A DNA stretch of 64,000 bases, taken from the NCBI GenBank assembly GCA_035645695.1, contig DASQMC010000070.1:149020-213019 (forward strand), written 5' to 3'. A program made the translations under genes and the position numbers. This document shows, in pieces, positions 9,432 to 17,425 of the stretch; position 1 is the stretch's first letter; each line of letters begins with the position of its first letter. Source of the stretch: JAIVJZ01 sp035645695. Its GTDB lineage: Bacteria > Acidobacteriota > Blastocatellia > Pyrinomonadales > Pyrinomonadaceae. The notes below the pieces were generated by a model that was not told the DNA's origin, searched no databases, and saw nothing but the letters and a program-made list of their open reading frames with translations.

Positions 9432-10193
9432 CTAAAGAGGTTTATCCCGCTTCGAGACGTAGTCAACCAACTTAACCCAATCAATAAGATTATCCGTTAC
9501 GAAATAAGTCAGAAATTCCTGCGTCATCTCGTTAATTTTCGCCGAATACGCCTTTTTGAAATTCTCATCTTTTTGCCGGGCTTCCCGATCAATGGGCGTT
9601 ATTATCTCGCGATATAAATTATCGTCGCCGGAAATGAATCGCCAGAATTCCTGTCCCGCATATTTGTAGTATTGCCTGTCGGGATCGGTGTGGTTCTTGA
9701 AAGGAACGCGATCCCTACCATAAATACAGCCGTTGACGGCCATGATCTCATCGGATAGTCCTCCGGCGCGGAGAGCTTCTTTAGCCGATTTGAAATTATC
9801 GCGCATCCTCGCAATTTGGTCGGCATTGCCCCAGTTCGTACCAGACTTGATGCCGACGATATGATACACACCGTCGCGGCGAAACTCTAAATCAACGCTT
9901 TTAAATTCCGACTTGAAGCCGCTGTAAAGCATTTTCGAGATATAGATCGCGAACCCTTCCATCAGGTTGCCAAAAATGGATTCTTCCTGGGATGAGAGGA
10001 ACGCATCGACGATGCTTGTAACCATGTCGCCAGCCAATTCGATGTTCTTAGCCTTAAACAGGTATGGGTTCTTACGTTTGAGTACGTTGGTTAGCTGAAG
10101 GGAGCGCAGATTGTTTAAACGGGTGGCGTAAAAAGGCGTAATAACATGTTCAGCAAGATAGTCGTAATAATCTTGATAGAGCGGCCGATTCAT
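9432..10193 (-). CDS. Type II restriction endonuclease, PmeII/EcoO109I-like
   Basis: 253 residues. Its first bases overlap the methyltransferase gene by four (ATGA), the arrangement expected of a restriction-modification pair. The segment LKRKNPYLFKAKNI, then SSQEESIFGNLMEGFAIYIS, then VDLEFRRDGVYHIVGIKSG (a probable D...xK nuclease core around residues 123-142) and AVNGCIYGRD resemble a restriction endonuclease family that I associate with PmeII; this family name is from memory and the recognition site is not predictable. GC content is far below the neighbours. If the core is a PD-(D/E)xK site, the middle acidic residue is not in its standard place. Confidence 0.75.
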   Translation of the reverse strand: MNRPLYQDYYDYLAEHVITPFYATRLNNLRSLQLTNVLKRKNPYLFKAKNIELAGDMVTSIVDAFLSSQEESIFGNLMEGFAIYISKMLYSGFKSEFKSVDLEFRRDGVYHIVGIKSGTNWGNADQIARMRDNFKSAKEALRAGGLSDEIMAVNGCIYGRDRVPFKNHTDPDRQYYKYAGQEFWRFISGDDNLYREIITPIDREARQKDENFKKAYSAKINEMTQEFLTYFVTDNLIDWVKLVDYVSKRDKPL

Positions 10194-11092
10194 AAAAATT
10201 TTCGTTGAACAGGATGCGCTTTCGAGGCATTGAGGCTTTCCAGTGCTAATTGATAATACTGCTCTTTTAACTCAATGCCTATATATCTCCTATTCAATTC
10301 GTAAGCTGCTAGACAAGTCGTACCGGAACCGGCGAAGGGATCAAGTACGACATCATTCTCTGCGGTGAACAATTTGATGAACCACGCGGGCAAAGTCTTC
10401 GGGAACGCCGCGCTATGATTTTTATTACCGCACTCCGTTGCCATGTGCAGAACGTTCGTCGGATATGCCATCTCACGCCCCACCCAGTTTGAAATGTTTT
10501 TCCCGAAATTGCTCCCCGCTTGCGAACCGAATCTGACTTTATCGTTGTCGTTCAAGTTTCTCAGCCGCGTCTTAGCCCAGTCTCCGGTTGGAATCATTAC
10601 GGCTTCTTGAAACATCTTGAATTTCTTCTGCTTGTTAAACTGTAGACATCTCTCCCAGGCATCACGAAAGCGGTTAGGCCACTTGCCGGGCGAACAGTTC
10701 TTCTTATGCCAAAGGTACTCCTCCGTCCATAACCATCCCTGCTTTTTGAGTTCAAGAATAAGTTCGAGGACGTATGTGTGCCGCGTGCCATCAACCACTT
10801 TCTCCTTGATATTCAAGATGAAAGTTCCATCATCTTTGAGCGCCCGCTTTATCTCGGCCGCAATAGGCGAAAACCATTTAACGTATTCGTCAGGGTGGAC
10901 GCCGCCATATGAATTCTTACGACTATCGGCATAAGGTGGGGAAGTTACTATAAGATCGACTGTCCCGGAAGGTATGCTCCGTAACACATCTAAGCAATCG
11001 CCCAACATGATTTGATCCAGCCATTGATTCAAATCAGAGACTTCACCAGTTGCGAGTGCAGTGGACGGATCGTCGAAAACTTGCGTGGTCAA
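10190..11092 (-). CDS. DNA methyltransferase, beta class, probably N4-cytosine
   Basis: 300 residues. Catalytic motif IV is TSPPY (about residues 50-54) and precedes the AdoMet-binding motif DPFAGSGTT near residue 255, the order of beta-class enzymes; TSPPY rather than DPPY favours N4-cytosine methylation, though some adenine enzymes share it. It should protect host DNA against the overlapping endonuclease. The start is a TTG at 11092 with little ribosome-site support; conserved sequence begins near residue 28 (IMLGDCLDVL). By hand count one 60-base line in the pair (9781-9840) has 29 G/C against 41 in a line of tatC (11341-11400), which suggests acquisition by transfer. Confidence 0.9.
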   Translation of the reverse strand: MTTQVFDDPSTALATGEVSDLNQWLDQIMLGDCLDVLRSIPSGTVDLIVTSPPYADSRKNSYGGVHPDEYVKWFSPIAAEIKRALKDDGTFILNIKEKVVDGTRHTYVLELILELKKQGWLWTEEYLWHKKNCSPGKWPNRFRDAWERCLQFNKQKKFKMFQEAVMIPTGDWAKTRLRNLNDNDKVRFGSQAGSNFGKNISNWVGREMAYPTNVLHMATECGNKNHSAAFPKTLPAWFIKLFTAENDVVLDPFAGSGTTCLAAYELNRRYIGIELKEQYYQLALESLNASKAHPVQRKFL

Positions 11093-11230
11093 CTTTTAAA
11101 TATCCTATAAATGCAGATGTTGGACTCGTTCATACTGACTCTAAAAGAGACAGTCAGAAAAGGCAATACCGGCGAGATGGCTTATGAGGTTCGGTTTTTA
11201 AGTTGGATGGGATAGGAAGCCGAATGGCGG

Positions 11231-12316
11231 CTAACTTCTGGCCTCTCTCGTGCGCGGGCGTCCGAAAATCCACGCGACGAAGATCGAGATGATGTAGAGG
11301 ACGAGCATCGGGGCGGCGAAGAGCATCATGTTGGGCACGTCGTTCGTCGGCGAGATGACGGCGGCGGCCACGAGGATGACGACGAGCGCGGTCTTCCAGA
11401 TGCGCACGAGCAGCCACGCCGTCACCAGCCCGATGCGCGAGAGGATGTAGGTGACGGCGGGCATCTGAAAGACGAGTCCCATACCGAGCATGACGAAGAT
11501 GATGAAGTCGAAATAGTCGTTGGCTCTGAGGAGGAGGCGGAAGTCCTGCCCGAGTCCGAGCAGGTAGCGCGCCGCCGGGGGGAAGATGATGTAGTAGGCG
11601 AAGGCCCCGCCGCAGACGAAGAAAAGCGTAGAGAGCACGACGAAGGGCAGGGCGTAGCCGCGCTCGTGCGGGTAGAGGCCGGGCGCGACGAACGCCCAGA
11701 TTTGCCACAGCAGAAACGGGACGGACAGGCACACCGCCGCGTAGAGCGAAACTTTCACGTAGAGCGAGAAGGGTTCGAGCGCGGTGCTGACGATGAGGCG
11801 GTCGTCTATGCCGGGCAGAGCCTCCGGTTGCGCGTTGAAGTCGAAGGGCAGGCGCACGCCCTTCGGGATGATGGTGCCTCCGGCGTAAATCGGCTCGTCG
11901 GTGAAGAGGCCGAGTTGGTCCTGCGCGTCGCGCGCGATGCGAGCCGCGACGGACGTGCCGACCGGGATCACGCTCGCGCCGAGTTTCGTCGTGTCGGCGA
12001 AGACGTAGCGTCCCGTGTCGTTCTCTTTAGCGGAACTGAGCGGCAACGCGGCCTCGTTGCCGGTGATGCCGCCCAAGGGGAGTTGTCGCCGCTGCGCATC
12101 GGCGAGCGCGGCGCGCACGGGGCGCGCGAGAAAGTTATAGATGTAGTCCGAGACGAACCAGCAGCCGGTGAAGACGACGAAGACGAATATGACGGAGCGG
12201 ACGAGGCGGCGGCGCAGTTCGTCGAGATGATCGAGGAAGGACATCTGGCCGCCGAGCCGCGCCTCCTGCTCGTCGTCGCCGCCGGTGTCGCCTGATTCTA
12301 AGAGTGTGGATGCCAT
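11231..12316 (-). CDS. tatC: Twin-arginine translocase subunit TatC with large periplasmic insertion
   Basis: 361 residues, six membrane segments. TatC is the receptor for Tat signal peptides and forms the pore complex with TatA/B. The N terminus has the classic MSFLDHLDELRRRL (25-38), TM1 follows, and later VPFLLWQIWAFVAPGLYPHERG and SPTNDVPNMMLFAAPMLVLY match the family. Between TM1 and the conserved TALEPFSLYVK segment there are about 115 residues where E. coli TatC has about 20, so roughly 95 residues are inserted in the first periplasmic loop. The start at ATG 12316 is 37 bases after tatB; the frame is open further upstream into tatB but without support. Confidence 0.93.
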   Translation of the reverse strand: MASTLLESGDTGGDDEQEARLGGQMSFLDHLDELRRRLVRSVIFVFVVFTGCWFVSDYIYNFLARPVRAALADAQRRQLPLGGITGNEAALPLSSAKENDTGRYVFADTTKLGASVIPVGTSVAARIARDAQDQLGLFTDEPIYAGGTIIPKGVRLPFDFNAQPEALPGIDDRLIVSTALEPFSLYVKVSLYAAVCLSVPFLLWQIWAFVAPGLYPHERGYALPFVVLSTLFFVCGGAFAYYIIFPPAARYLLGLGQDFRLLLRANDYFDFIIFVMLGMGLVFQMPAVTYILSRIGLVTAWLLVRIWKTALVVILVAAAVISPTNDVPNMMLFAAPMLVLYIISIFVAWIFGRPRTREARS

Positions 12317-12353
12317 AGACGCTTTAGGGCGGGCTGACGCGGCCGAGAATTTC

Positions 12354-12794
12354 CTACAGCCAATCGGTCTTGCGCGAAGGCTGTTCGTCCGCCTTCTCCG
12401 CCGCCCCCTCGGCGGCCGTATCAATCGACGCGGGCGCGGCCGTCTCGACGCGTGCGCCGCGCGCGACGTTCGCGCCCTGGATGGGAGCGAACGCGGCCGT
12501 AGTAATGTCGTGCGCGGGCTGCGGCGCGTCGGCGGCGTTCCGGCCTGCCGGAACCTCGCCGGGTTCGGCGACCATCGCGCGGTCGATGGCGGCCTCGCGC
12601 TCCATGCTCTCCAGAGCCACCTCGCGCTCCCACGTCCGCTTGAAATCGTCGCCCGCGCGCTTGAACTCGTTCAGGCTCTTGCCGAGCGACCGGCTCAACT
12701 CCGGCAATTTACGCGGCCCGAACAGGACGAGCGCAACCACCAGAATGACGAGCAGTTCCGTCGTGCCGAGCGATTCTAGAAATAAGAAGAACAT
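12354..12794 (-). CDS. tatB: Sec-independent translocase protein TatA/TatB
   Basis: 146 residues: one N-terminal membrane helix (ELLVILVVALVLFGPRKLPEL, residues 13-33, quoted region contains the FGPRKLPEL hinge), then an amphipathic helix LSRSLGKSLNEFKRAGDDF, then an Ala/Glu-rich tail. The tail length and the partner tatC directly downstream suggest TatB, but a single TatA-type protein serving both roles is equally possible. The ATG at 12794 has no Shine-Dalgarno: its leader is made of the ACTGAAA heptamer repeats annotated at 12795-12884. Confidence 0.88.
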   Translation of the reverse strand: MFFLFLESLGTTELLVILVVALVLFGPRKLPELSRSLGKSLNEFKRAGDDFKRTWEREVALESMEREAAIDRAMVAEPGEVPAGRNAADAPQPAHDITTAAFAPIQGANVARGARVETAAPASIDTAAEGAAEKADEQPSRKTDWL

Positions 12795-12884
12795 AGTTTC
12801 AGTTTTCAGTTTTCAGTTTTCAGTTTTCAGGTCTGCAAGTTCTTCGTTCTTTAACTTGAAACTTGAAACTTGAAACCTGAAACT
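12795..12884. repeat. Heptanucleotide array, AGTTTTC and ACTTGAA units
   Basis: 12795-12830 is about five tandem copies of AGTTTTC; 12854-12884 is about four copies of ACTTGAA. The second block is partly complementary to the first, so the RNA could fold back. It fills the whole space between the VOC gene stop and the tatB start. Confidence 0.9.
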
Positions 12885-13248
12885 AGCCTTTGTAATCCGG
12901 CGGGTAATAGATGACTTCGACCACCTGCCCGCCGACGCCTTTCGTGTAGAAAGAGACTGTGCGGTCGCGATGCTCCTTGAGCGGACGGCCTTCGCGCGCG
13001 GCGGCCTGTTCGAGTTCTTCGCGCGTCTCGACGCGCAGGCCGAGATGCGGCGGGTGCTTCGAGTCGGGAGGCAGGAGGGCGACGCCGAAACCGCGCCCGT
13101 CGCGCATCATCGCCCAATCCTCATACATCGTCTCCACGCGAAACCCGATGCGCTCGTACTCGCGCACGTCCCTGCTCAAATCTTCGCAGCGCACCGCGAT
13201 GTGATCCACCACCCCGCCGAAACGCGCCTCCTGCTGTTGCTCCGTCAT
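12883..13248 (-). CDS. VOC (glyoxalase/bleomycin-resistance) family protein
   Basis: 121 residues, one vicinal-oxygen-chelate unit made of two beta-alpha-beta-beta-beta modules. VDHIAVRCEDLSRDVREYERIGF at the start (core VDHIAV) supplies the first metal-ligand His at residue 16; HLGLRVETREEL gives a second His near 68, and VVEVIYYP near the end carries the Glu. The substrate is not predictable. The stop codon touches the heptamer array upstream of tatB, so it could be the first gene of a VOC-tatB-tatC transcript. Confidence 0.85.
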   Translation of the reverse strand: MTEQQQEARFGGVVDHIAVRCEDLSRDVREYERIGFRVETMYEDWAMMRDGRGFGVALLPPDSKHPPHLGLRVETREELEQAAAREGRPLKEHRDRTVSFYTKGVGGQVVEVIYYPPDYKG

Positions 13249-13272
13249 AATTCAACTCCACAAACAGACATC

Positions 13273-13373
13273 GAACGATGAAGTATGAACGATGAACGAT
13301 GAACTGAGGCCAAAAGCGTTTTGCCTTACTTCCGCGTTCATCGTTCCGCGTTCATACTTCATCCTTCATCGTT
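13273..13373. repeat. Heptanucleotide array, GAACGAT units with inverted half
   Basis: 13273-13304 holds tandem GAACGAT/GAAGTAT units; 13333-13373 holds the inverted complement, including GCGTTCATCGTT. The two arms can form a long hairpin. The nitroreductase stop codon (13359-13361) lies inside the right arm. The same family of units recurs at 38202-38285. Confidence 0.9.
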
Positions 13374-14054
13374 GCTCTTCCACGCTTCTCCGTAACGCTC
13401 GCTGTAGACGATGCGTTCGAGCGAGAAGCGGCCGGGGTAGGCTTTATCCGGCTGTTGCGCGCGCCCGATGGCGAGCAGTGCGACCACTTCGGCCTCATCA
13501 GGCAAGCCGAACTCGCGCTTGACGGCCGCCGCGTCGAAGCCCTCCATCGGCGCGGTGTCGAAACCGTAGGCTTCGGCCGCGTACATCAAAGTGGTGAAGG
13601 CGATCATCGTGTGGCGGTTCACCCACACGTCCATCGGCATGTGCGAGAGAAACCCGAGCGCGCCCTGTTTGTACTGCTCCACGGTGGCGGGGTTGCCCGC
13701 GCCGCGCCGCGCGCCCTCGCTGAACACCTCGTCCGCCGTTTGCCTCCACTCCTCTTTCATCCCGACGGCGATGACGACGACCGGAGCCTGCCCGACCCTT
13801 GCCTGATTGTAGGCCGCCGCTTGCAGGCGCGCGCGATTCTCCGCCTCGCGCACGACGATGAAACGCCACGGCTGGAGGTTGTAGCCCGAAGGGGCTTGCA
13901 GCCCGAGTTGCAGGATGGCGTTCAAAGTCTCTTCCGGCACTTCGTCCGGCGCGAACGCGTTCGTGGCGCGGCGTTCGACGACCGCTTGCGTGAATGGTTT
14001 CAGCGGCTCGCCGCCGGGCTGCGTCGCGGGTAGATTTGTCGGCTTGTCCTGCAT
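13359..14054 (-). CDS. Nitroreductase family oxidoreductase
   Basis: 231 residues, an FMN-dependent NAD(P)H oxidoreductase of the nitroreductase superfamily. Visible are the FMN phosphate-binding VERRATNAF (residues 27-35), the APSGYNLQPWRFIVVRE segment (54-70) and the late FGLPDEAEVVALLAIGRA motif. ATG at 14054 has GGAG close upstream. The last residues (NDEG, then stop) are encoded by repeat units of the GAACGAT array, so the native 3' end may have been altered by repeat insertion. The physiological substrate is unknown. Confidence 0.9.
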   Translation of the reverse strand: MQDKPTNLPATQPGGEPLKPFTQAVVERRATNAFAPDEVPEETLNAILQLGLQAPSGYNLQPWRFIVVREAENRARLQAAAYNQARVGQAPVVVIAVGMKEEWRQTADEVFSEGARRGAGNPATVEQYKQGALGFLSHMPMDVWVNRHTMIAFTTLMYAAEAYGFDTAPMEGFDAAAVKREFGLPDEAEVVALLAIGRAQQPDKAYPGRFSLERIVYSERYGEAWKSNDEG

Positions 14055-14224
14055 CTCCGGTGTCCTTAAACGTGCGGTCGTGTTCGATAAAGCTGTTTAG
14101 AGACGAGATTGTAGCGCGAGACGCAAACAAAGGGAAAAGGCGCGAAAGGTTCTTGACAGCAGCGACCCCGACGCGCGAACCTCTCAGGCGAAGACAAACA
14201 CCAACGGGGAAGATAAATTTTTTG

Positions 14225-15175
14225 ATGAGCACATCGCACGCACCGCGCATCGTTTCACTGCTGCCTTCCGCCACCGAGATCGTCTGCGCGCTCGGACTCG
14301 CGGATTCGCTCGTCGGCGTCACGCACGAATGCGATTACCCGGCCACGGTCGTCGGTAAGCCGCAACTCACGGCCAGCCGCATCTCGCACCAGACGATGAC
14401 GAGCGCCGAGATCGACCACGCCGTCCGCTCGCAACTCGACGGCCACGGCTCGATCTACGATCTCGACGAAGCGGCCTTGCGCGCGCTCGAACCCGACCTC
14501 ATCATCACGCAGGAACTCTGCGACGTGTGCGCCGTCAGCTACAAACGGGTCGAGCAGGCCGCGCGTCTCTTCGAGAGGGACGTGCGCGTCGTCTCGCTCG
14601 AACCGAACACCATCGCGGACATCTTCTCGAACATACGCGCCGTCGGCAGCCTGACGGGAAGGGAAGCGGCGGCCGAAGGCGTGATCGGCGAACTCACCAC
14701 GCGTCTCGACGCGCTCGCGCTTGCGCTCCCCGAAGCCGAGACGCGCCCGCGCACCTTCGTGCTCGAATGGCTTGAGCCGCCATACGCTCCCGGCCACTGG
14801 GTTCCCGAACAAATCGCTCTCGCCGGAGGCGACCACGCCTTCGGCCACGCCGGGCAGCCTTCGACCACGACCACCGCCGAAGCCATACGCGACTACGCGC
14901 CCGAAGTGATCGTGCTCGCGCCGTGCGGCTATTACAAGGAAGACACGCTCGGCGCGCTCGAACGCGCGCGTTTCCCGGCGGGGTGGGGGGAACTTCCGGC
15001 GGTCGCGCGCGGCGAAGTGTGGGCGGTTGATGCGACCTCTTATTTCAGTCGTCCCGGCCCGCGCGTCGTCTCCGGGGCGGAGATTCTCTCGCGCATCATC
15101 CATCCCGAACTTTTCGGCGCGCCCGAAGAGCACGAAGCGGTGCGCGTGCCTACGGAGTTGATGCGTGAGGGTTGA
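14225..15175 (+). CDS. Cobalamin/iron-siderophore-binding-like protein, BtuF fold, no signal peptide
   Basis: 316 residues of the helical-backbone substrate-binding fold used by BtuF and FepB. RIVSLLPSATEIVCALGL at the N terminus, the internal LEPDLIITQELCDVCAV and YAPEVIVLAPCGYY match the cobalamin-binding-protein group found without a signal peptide. No transporter permease or ATPase genes lie nearby, so it is likely not a classical ABC binding protein. The start is the ATG at 14225; the frame is open back to 13994 but the upstream part overlaps the divergent nitroreductase and is not conserved-looking. I saw no recognisable cobalamin riboswitch upstream. Confidence 0.85.
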   Translation: MSTSHAPRIVSLLPSATEIVCALGLADSLVGVTHECDYPATVVGKPQLTASRISHQTMTSAEIDHAVRSQLDGHGSIYDLDEAALRALEPDLIITQELCDVCAVSYKRVEQAARLFERDVRVVSLEPNTIADIFSNIRAVGSLTGREAAAEGVIGELTTRLDALALALPEAETRPRTFVLEWLEPPYAPGHWVPEQIALAGGDHAFGHAGQPSTTTTAEAIRDYAPEVIVLAPCGYYKEDTLGALERARFPAGWGELPAVARGEVWAVDATSYFSRPGPRVVSGAEILSRIIHPELFGAPEEHEAVRVPTELMREG

Positions 15176-15197
15176 AAGTTTGTGTGGCGGATGAAAA

Positions 15198-15290
15198 TTT
15201 TAACGCAGAGGACGCGGAGTTGAAGACGCAGAGGACGCGGAGACTACTCCGTGCTCTCTGCGTCTTCAACTCCGCGTCCTCTGCGTTAAA
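15198..15290. repeat. Perfect 35-base inverted repeat, AACGCAGAGGACGCGGAG type
   Basis: Arms 15198-15232 and 15256-15290 are perfect inverted copies around a 23-base loop. Each arm contains GCAGAGGACGCGGAG-like units. It sits between the BtuF-like gene and the DNA ligase, ending 18 bases before the ligase ATG. Confidence 0.92.
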
Positions 15291-15308
15291 AACATAGTCT
15301 CGAAAATT

Positions 15309-17069
15309 ATGCCGCGAAAGAAAACTACATCACCGCCGACCGAACCCCCAACCATCAGCGGCGCGCTCGCGAGTTTCGCGCAGGCGGCGGAAGCGGTCGC
15401 GGCGACGACGAAGAAACTCGAAAAGGCCGCCCTGCTCGGAGCTTACTTCCACACGCTCGACGACCGAGACCTCGTGCGCGCCGCGCGCTACTTCGCCGGG
15501 CACCAATTCGCCTTAAACGACGCGCGCACCACCAACGTCGGTACGAATCTCCTGCGCGACGTGATCGCAGACGTGACCGGCTTCGACACCGAGAATTTGC
15601 GCCCGCGCTACGTGCGTCTCGGCGACTCGGGCGAGGTCGCCTACGAGGCGTTCGCCGAAGCCGGGCGCGACGAAGTGAATCAACCGCAGTTTACGCTCGC
15701 CGTCGTCGAAGACCTCATCGCCACCCTGAGCGATACGCGCGGCACGAAAAACAAGCGTGCGATTCTGGCCGGGGCGTTCGCGCGCGCGACCGCGCTCGAA
15801 GCGAAGTATCTCGTCAAGCTGCTCGTCGGCGACCTGCGCATCGGCCTGAAAGAGGGTTTGGTTGAAGACGCTCTGGGGCGAGCCTTCGGGCGCGAACTTG
15901 CAGACGTGGCGCGCGTCAACATGCTCACGGGCGACATCGGCGAGGCGGCCGCTCGCGCGCGCACGGGCGATCTCGCGGGCGTCTCGATGCGCCTCTTCCA
16001 CCCGATCAAGTTCATGCTCGCCACCGCGGGCGAAGACCTCGCCGACATCGCGCGGACGATGCCCGCCGAGTTCTACGTCGAAGACAAGTTCGACGGCATA
16101 CGCGCGCAGGCTCATGTGGAGCGCGGGCGCGTCGCGATCTACACGCGCACGCTCGACGAGGTGACGCATCGCTTTCCCGAACTCGCCGCGCCGCTCGCCG
16201 CGCTCTCGACCGACGCGATCATGGACGGCGAGATCGTGCCCGCGCGCGGCGCGGAGATATTGCCTTTCGCCGAGTTGCAAAAGCGTCTGGGGCGCAAGAC
16301 CGTCGGCGACGAACTGCTCGCCTCGACGCCCGTCGTTTTCATCGCCTACGATCTGCTCTATGCGGGGGGGCGTGTGATGTTCGACGATCCGCTGGCCGGG
16401 CGTCGCGCCGCGCTCGAAAGTCTCTTGGCGAATAACGTCCCGGCGGGAGGCGACGTAGCGGCAACGGCGGCGGCGGCGGCGATGCCGCTCAGGCTCTCCG
16501 AGGCGAAGCGCGTGAGCGATGTCTCGCTGCTCGATGCCGAGTTCGACGCGGCGCGCGGGCGCGGCAACGAGGGCTTGATGATCAAAGACCCGCGTTCGTC
16601 TTACAAGCCCGGCAAGCGCGGGCGCGAGTGGTTGAAGTTGAAGCGCGCGCTCGCCACGCTCGATGTCGTCGTGACGGCGGTCGAGGTCGGGCACGGCAAG
16701 CGGCGCAATCTTTTGTCGGACTACACGTTCGCCGTGCGCCGCTCGGCCGACGACCCGGAACTGCTGAACGTCGGCAAAGCCTATTCCGGTTTGACGGACG
16801 TGGAACTGGCGGAACTGACCGAATGGTTTCGCGCGCACACGCTGCAAGAGTTCGCGCATGGGCGCGTGCGCACGGTCGAGCCGCGCATCATCCTCGAAGT
16901 CACCTTCGACCGCGTGCAGGTCTCGAAGCGGCACAAGAGCGGCTACGCGCTGCGCTTCCCGCGCATCCTGCGCCTGCGCGACGACAAAAGCGTTGACGAG
17001 ATCGATACCCTTGAAGCGGTGAGCAAACTGGCGGACGGCAACGGCGACGAGCACGCAGTGGTGACTTAG
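15309..17069 (+). CDS. ATP-dependent DNA ligase, archaeal/eukaryal type
   Basis: 586 residues: N-terminal DNA-binding domain (about 20-230), adenylation domain with the nucleotidylated lysine in EDKFDGIRAQ (Lys260), further motifs DGEIV (near 306), GNEGLMIKD (near 421) and WLKLKR (near 443), and a C-terminal OB fold ending near residue 570. It resembles the long single-protein ligases of archaea rather than LigD, and no Ku or polymerase gene is adjacent. Bacteria normally also carry NAD-dependent LigA, so this is probably an accessory repair ligase. Its stop codon (17067-17069) falls in the left end of a MITE-like element. Confidence 0.93.
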   Translation: MPRKKTTSPPTEPPTISGALASFAQAAEAVAATTKKLEKAALLGAYFHTLDDRDLVRAARYFAGHQFALNDARTTNVGTNLLRDVIADVTGFDTENLRPRYVRLGDSGEVAYEAFAEAGRDEVNQPQFTLAVVEDLIATLSDTRGTKNKRAILAGAFARATALEAKYLVKLLVGDLRIGLKEGLVEDALGRAFGRELADVARVNMLTGDIGEAAARARTGDLAGVSMRLFHPIKFMLATAGEDLADIARTMPAEFYVEDKFDGIRAQAHVERGRVAIYTRTLDEVTHRFPELAAPLAALSTDAIMDGEIVPARGAEILPFAELQKRLGRKTVGDELLASTPVVFIAYDLLYAGGRVMFDDPLAGRRAALESLLANNVPAGGDVAATAAAAAMPLRLSEAKRVSDVSLLDAEFDAARGRGNEGLMIKDPRSSYKPGKRGREWLKLKRALATLDVVVTAVEVGHGKRRNLLSDYTFAVRRSADDPELLNVGKAYSGLTDVELAELTEWFRAHTLQEFAHGRVRTVEPRIILEVTFDRVQVSKRHKSGYALRFPRILRLRDDKSVDEIDTLEAVSKLADGNGDEHAVVT

Positions 17070-17296
17070 AAACTGTATGAACCTGTCCCGACAGGGACGA
17101 TTGATAATAGCCCGGCACTTTAGTGCCGGGGATCAGTTGAAAGGTAATGTTTGAGTCCCGTAGGGACGATTGAATCGTGATGAACATTCAATCGTCCCTA
17201 CGGGACTTTCTCATTATTCTGCGACTTATTCCCGGCACTAAAGTGCCGGGCTATTATCAATCGTCCCTACCGGGACTTTCCAAACAGCTTCTTAAG
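17065..17296. mobile_element. MITE-like palindromic element, copy 2
   Basis: 232 bases, homologous to 4501-4747. The right end has AAGCTGTTTGGAAAG in complement; the left end is degraded. The central hairpin with AGTCCCGTAGGGACGATTG arms is nearly identical in both copies, and the CCCGGCAC...GTGCCGGG stems keep pairing although the loop bases differ. The ligase stop codon lies in its left end. Confidence 0.75.
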
Positions 17297-17345
17297 AGAC
17301 AACAAAGGTTAGTTTCTTAGAGCCAGTGCAGTAGCGGCCTCTTAT

Positions 17346-17407
17346 GCTCAAACCGTAACGGCGTCTCACTCGCTCATGAGCGAGTGAGACGCCGTTACGG
17401 TTTGAGC
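17346..17407. terminator. Perfect 62-base palindrome between convergent genes
   Basis: Two 31-base arms meet without a loop (centre CGCTCATGAGCG). It lies 18 bases beyond the end of dps and about 280 bases after the ligase. No T tract follows, so a terminator role is inferred from its place between converging genes. Confidence 0.5.
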
Positions 17408-17425
17408 GCATCGTGTGGCGCGGCC

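Noticed and set aside
9330..11200. Prophage or integrative element carrying the restriction pair
   Set aside because: No integrase, attachment repeat or other mobile gene is present; only composition differs.
14055..14224. Cobalamin riboswitch before the BtuF-like gene
   Set aside because: No B12-box-like sequence was seen.
15513..17054. 513-codon frame antisense to the DNA ligase
   Set aside because: Shadow of the ligase; no conserved motif.
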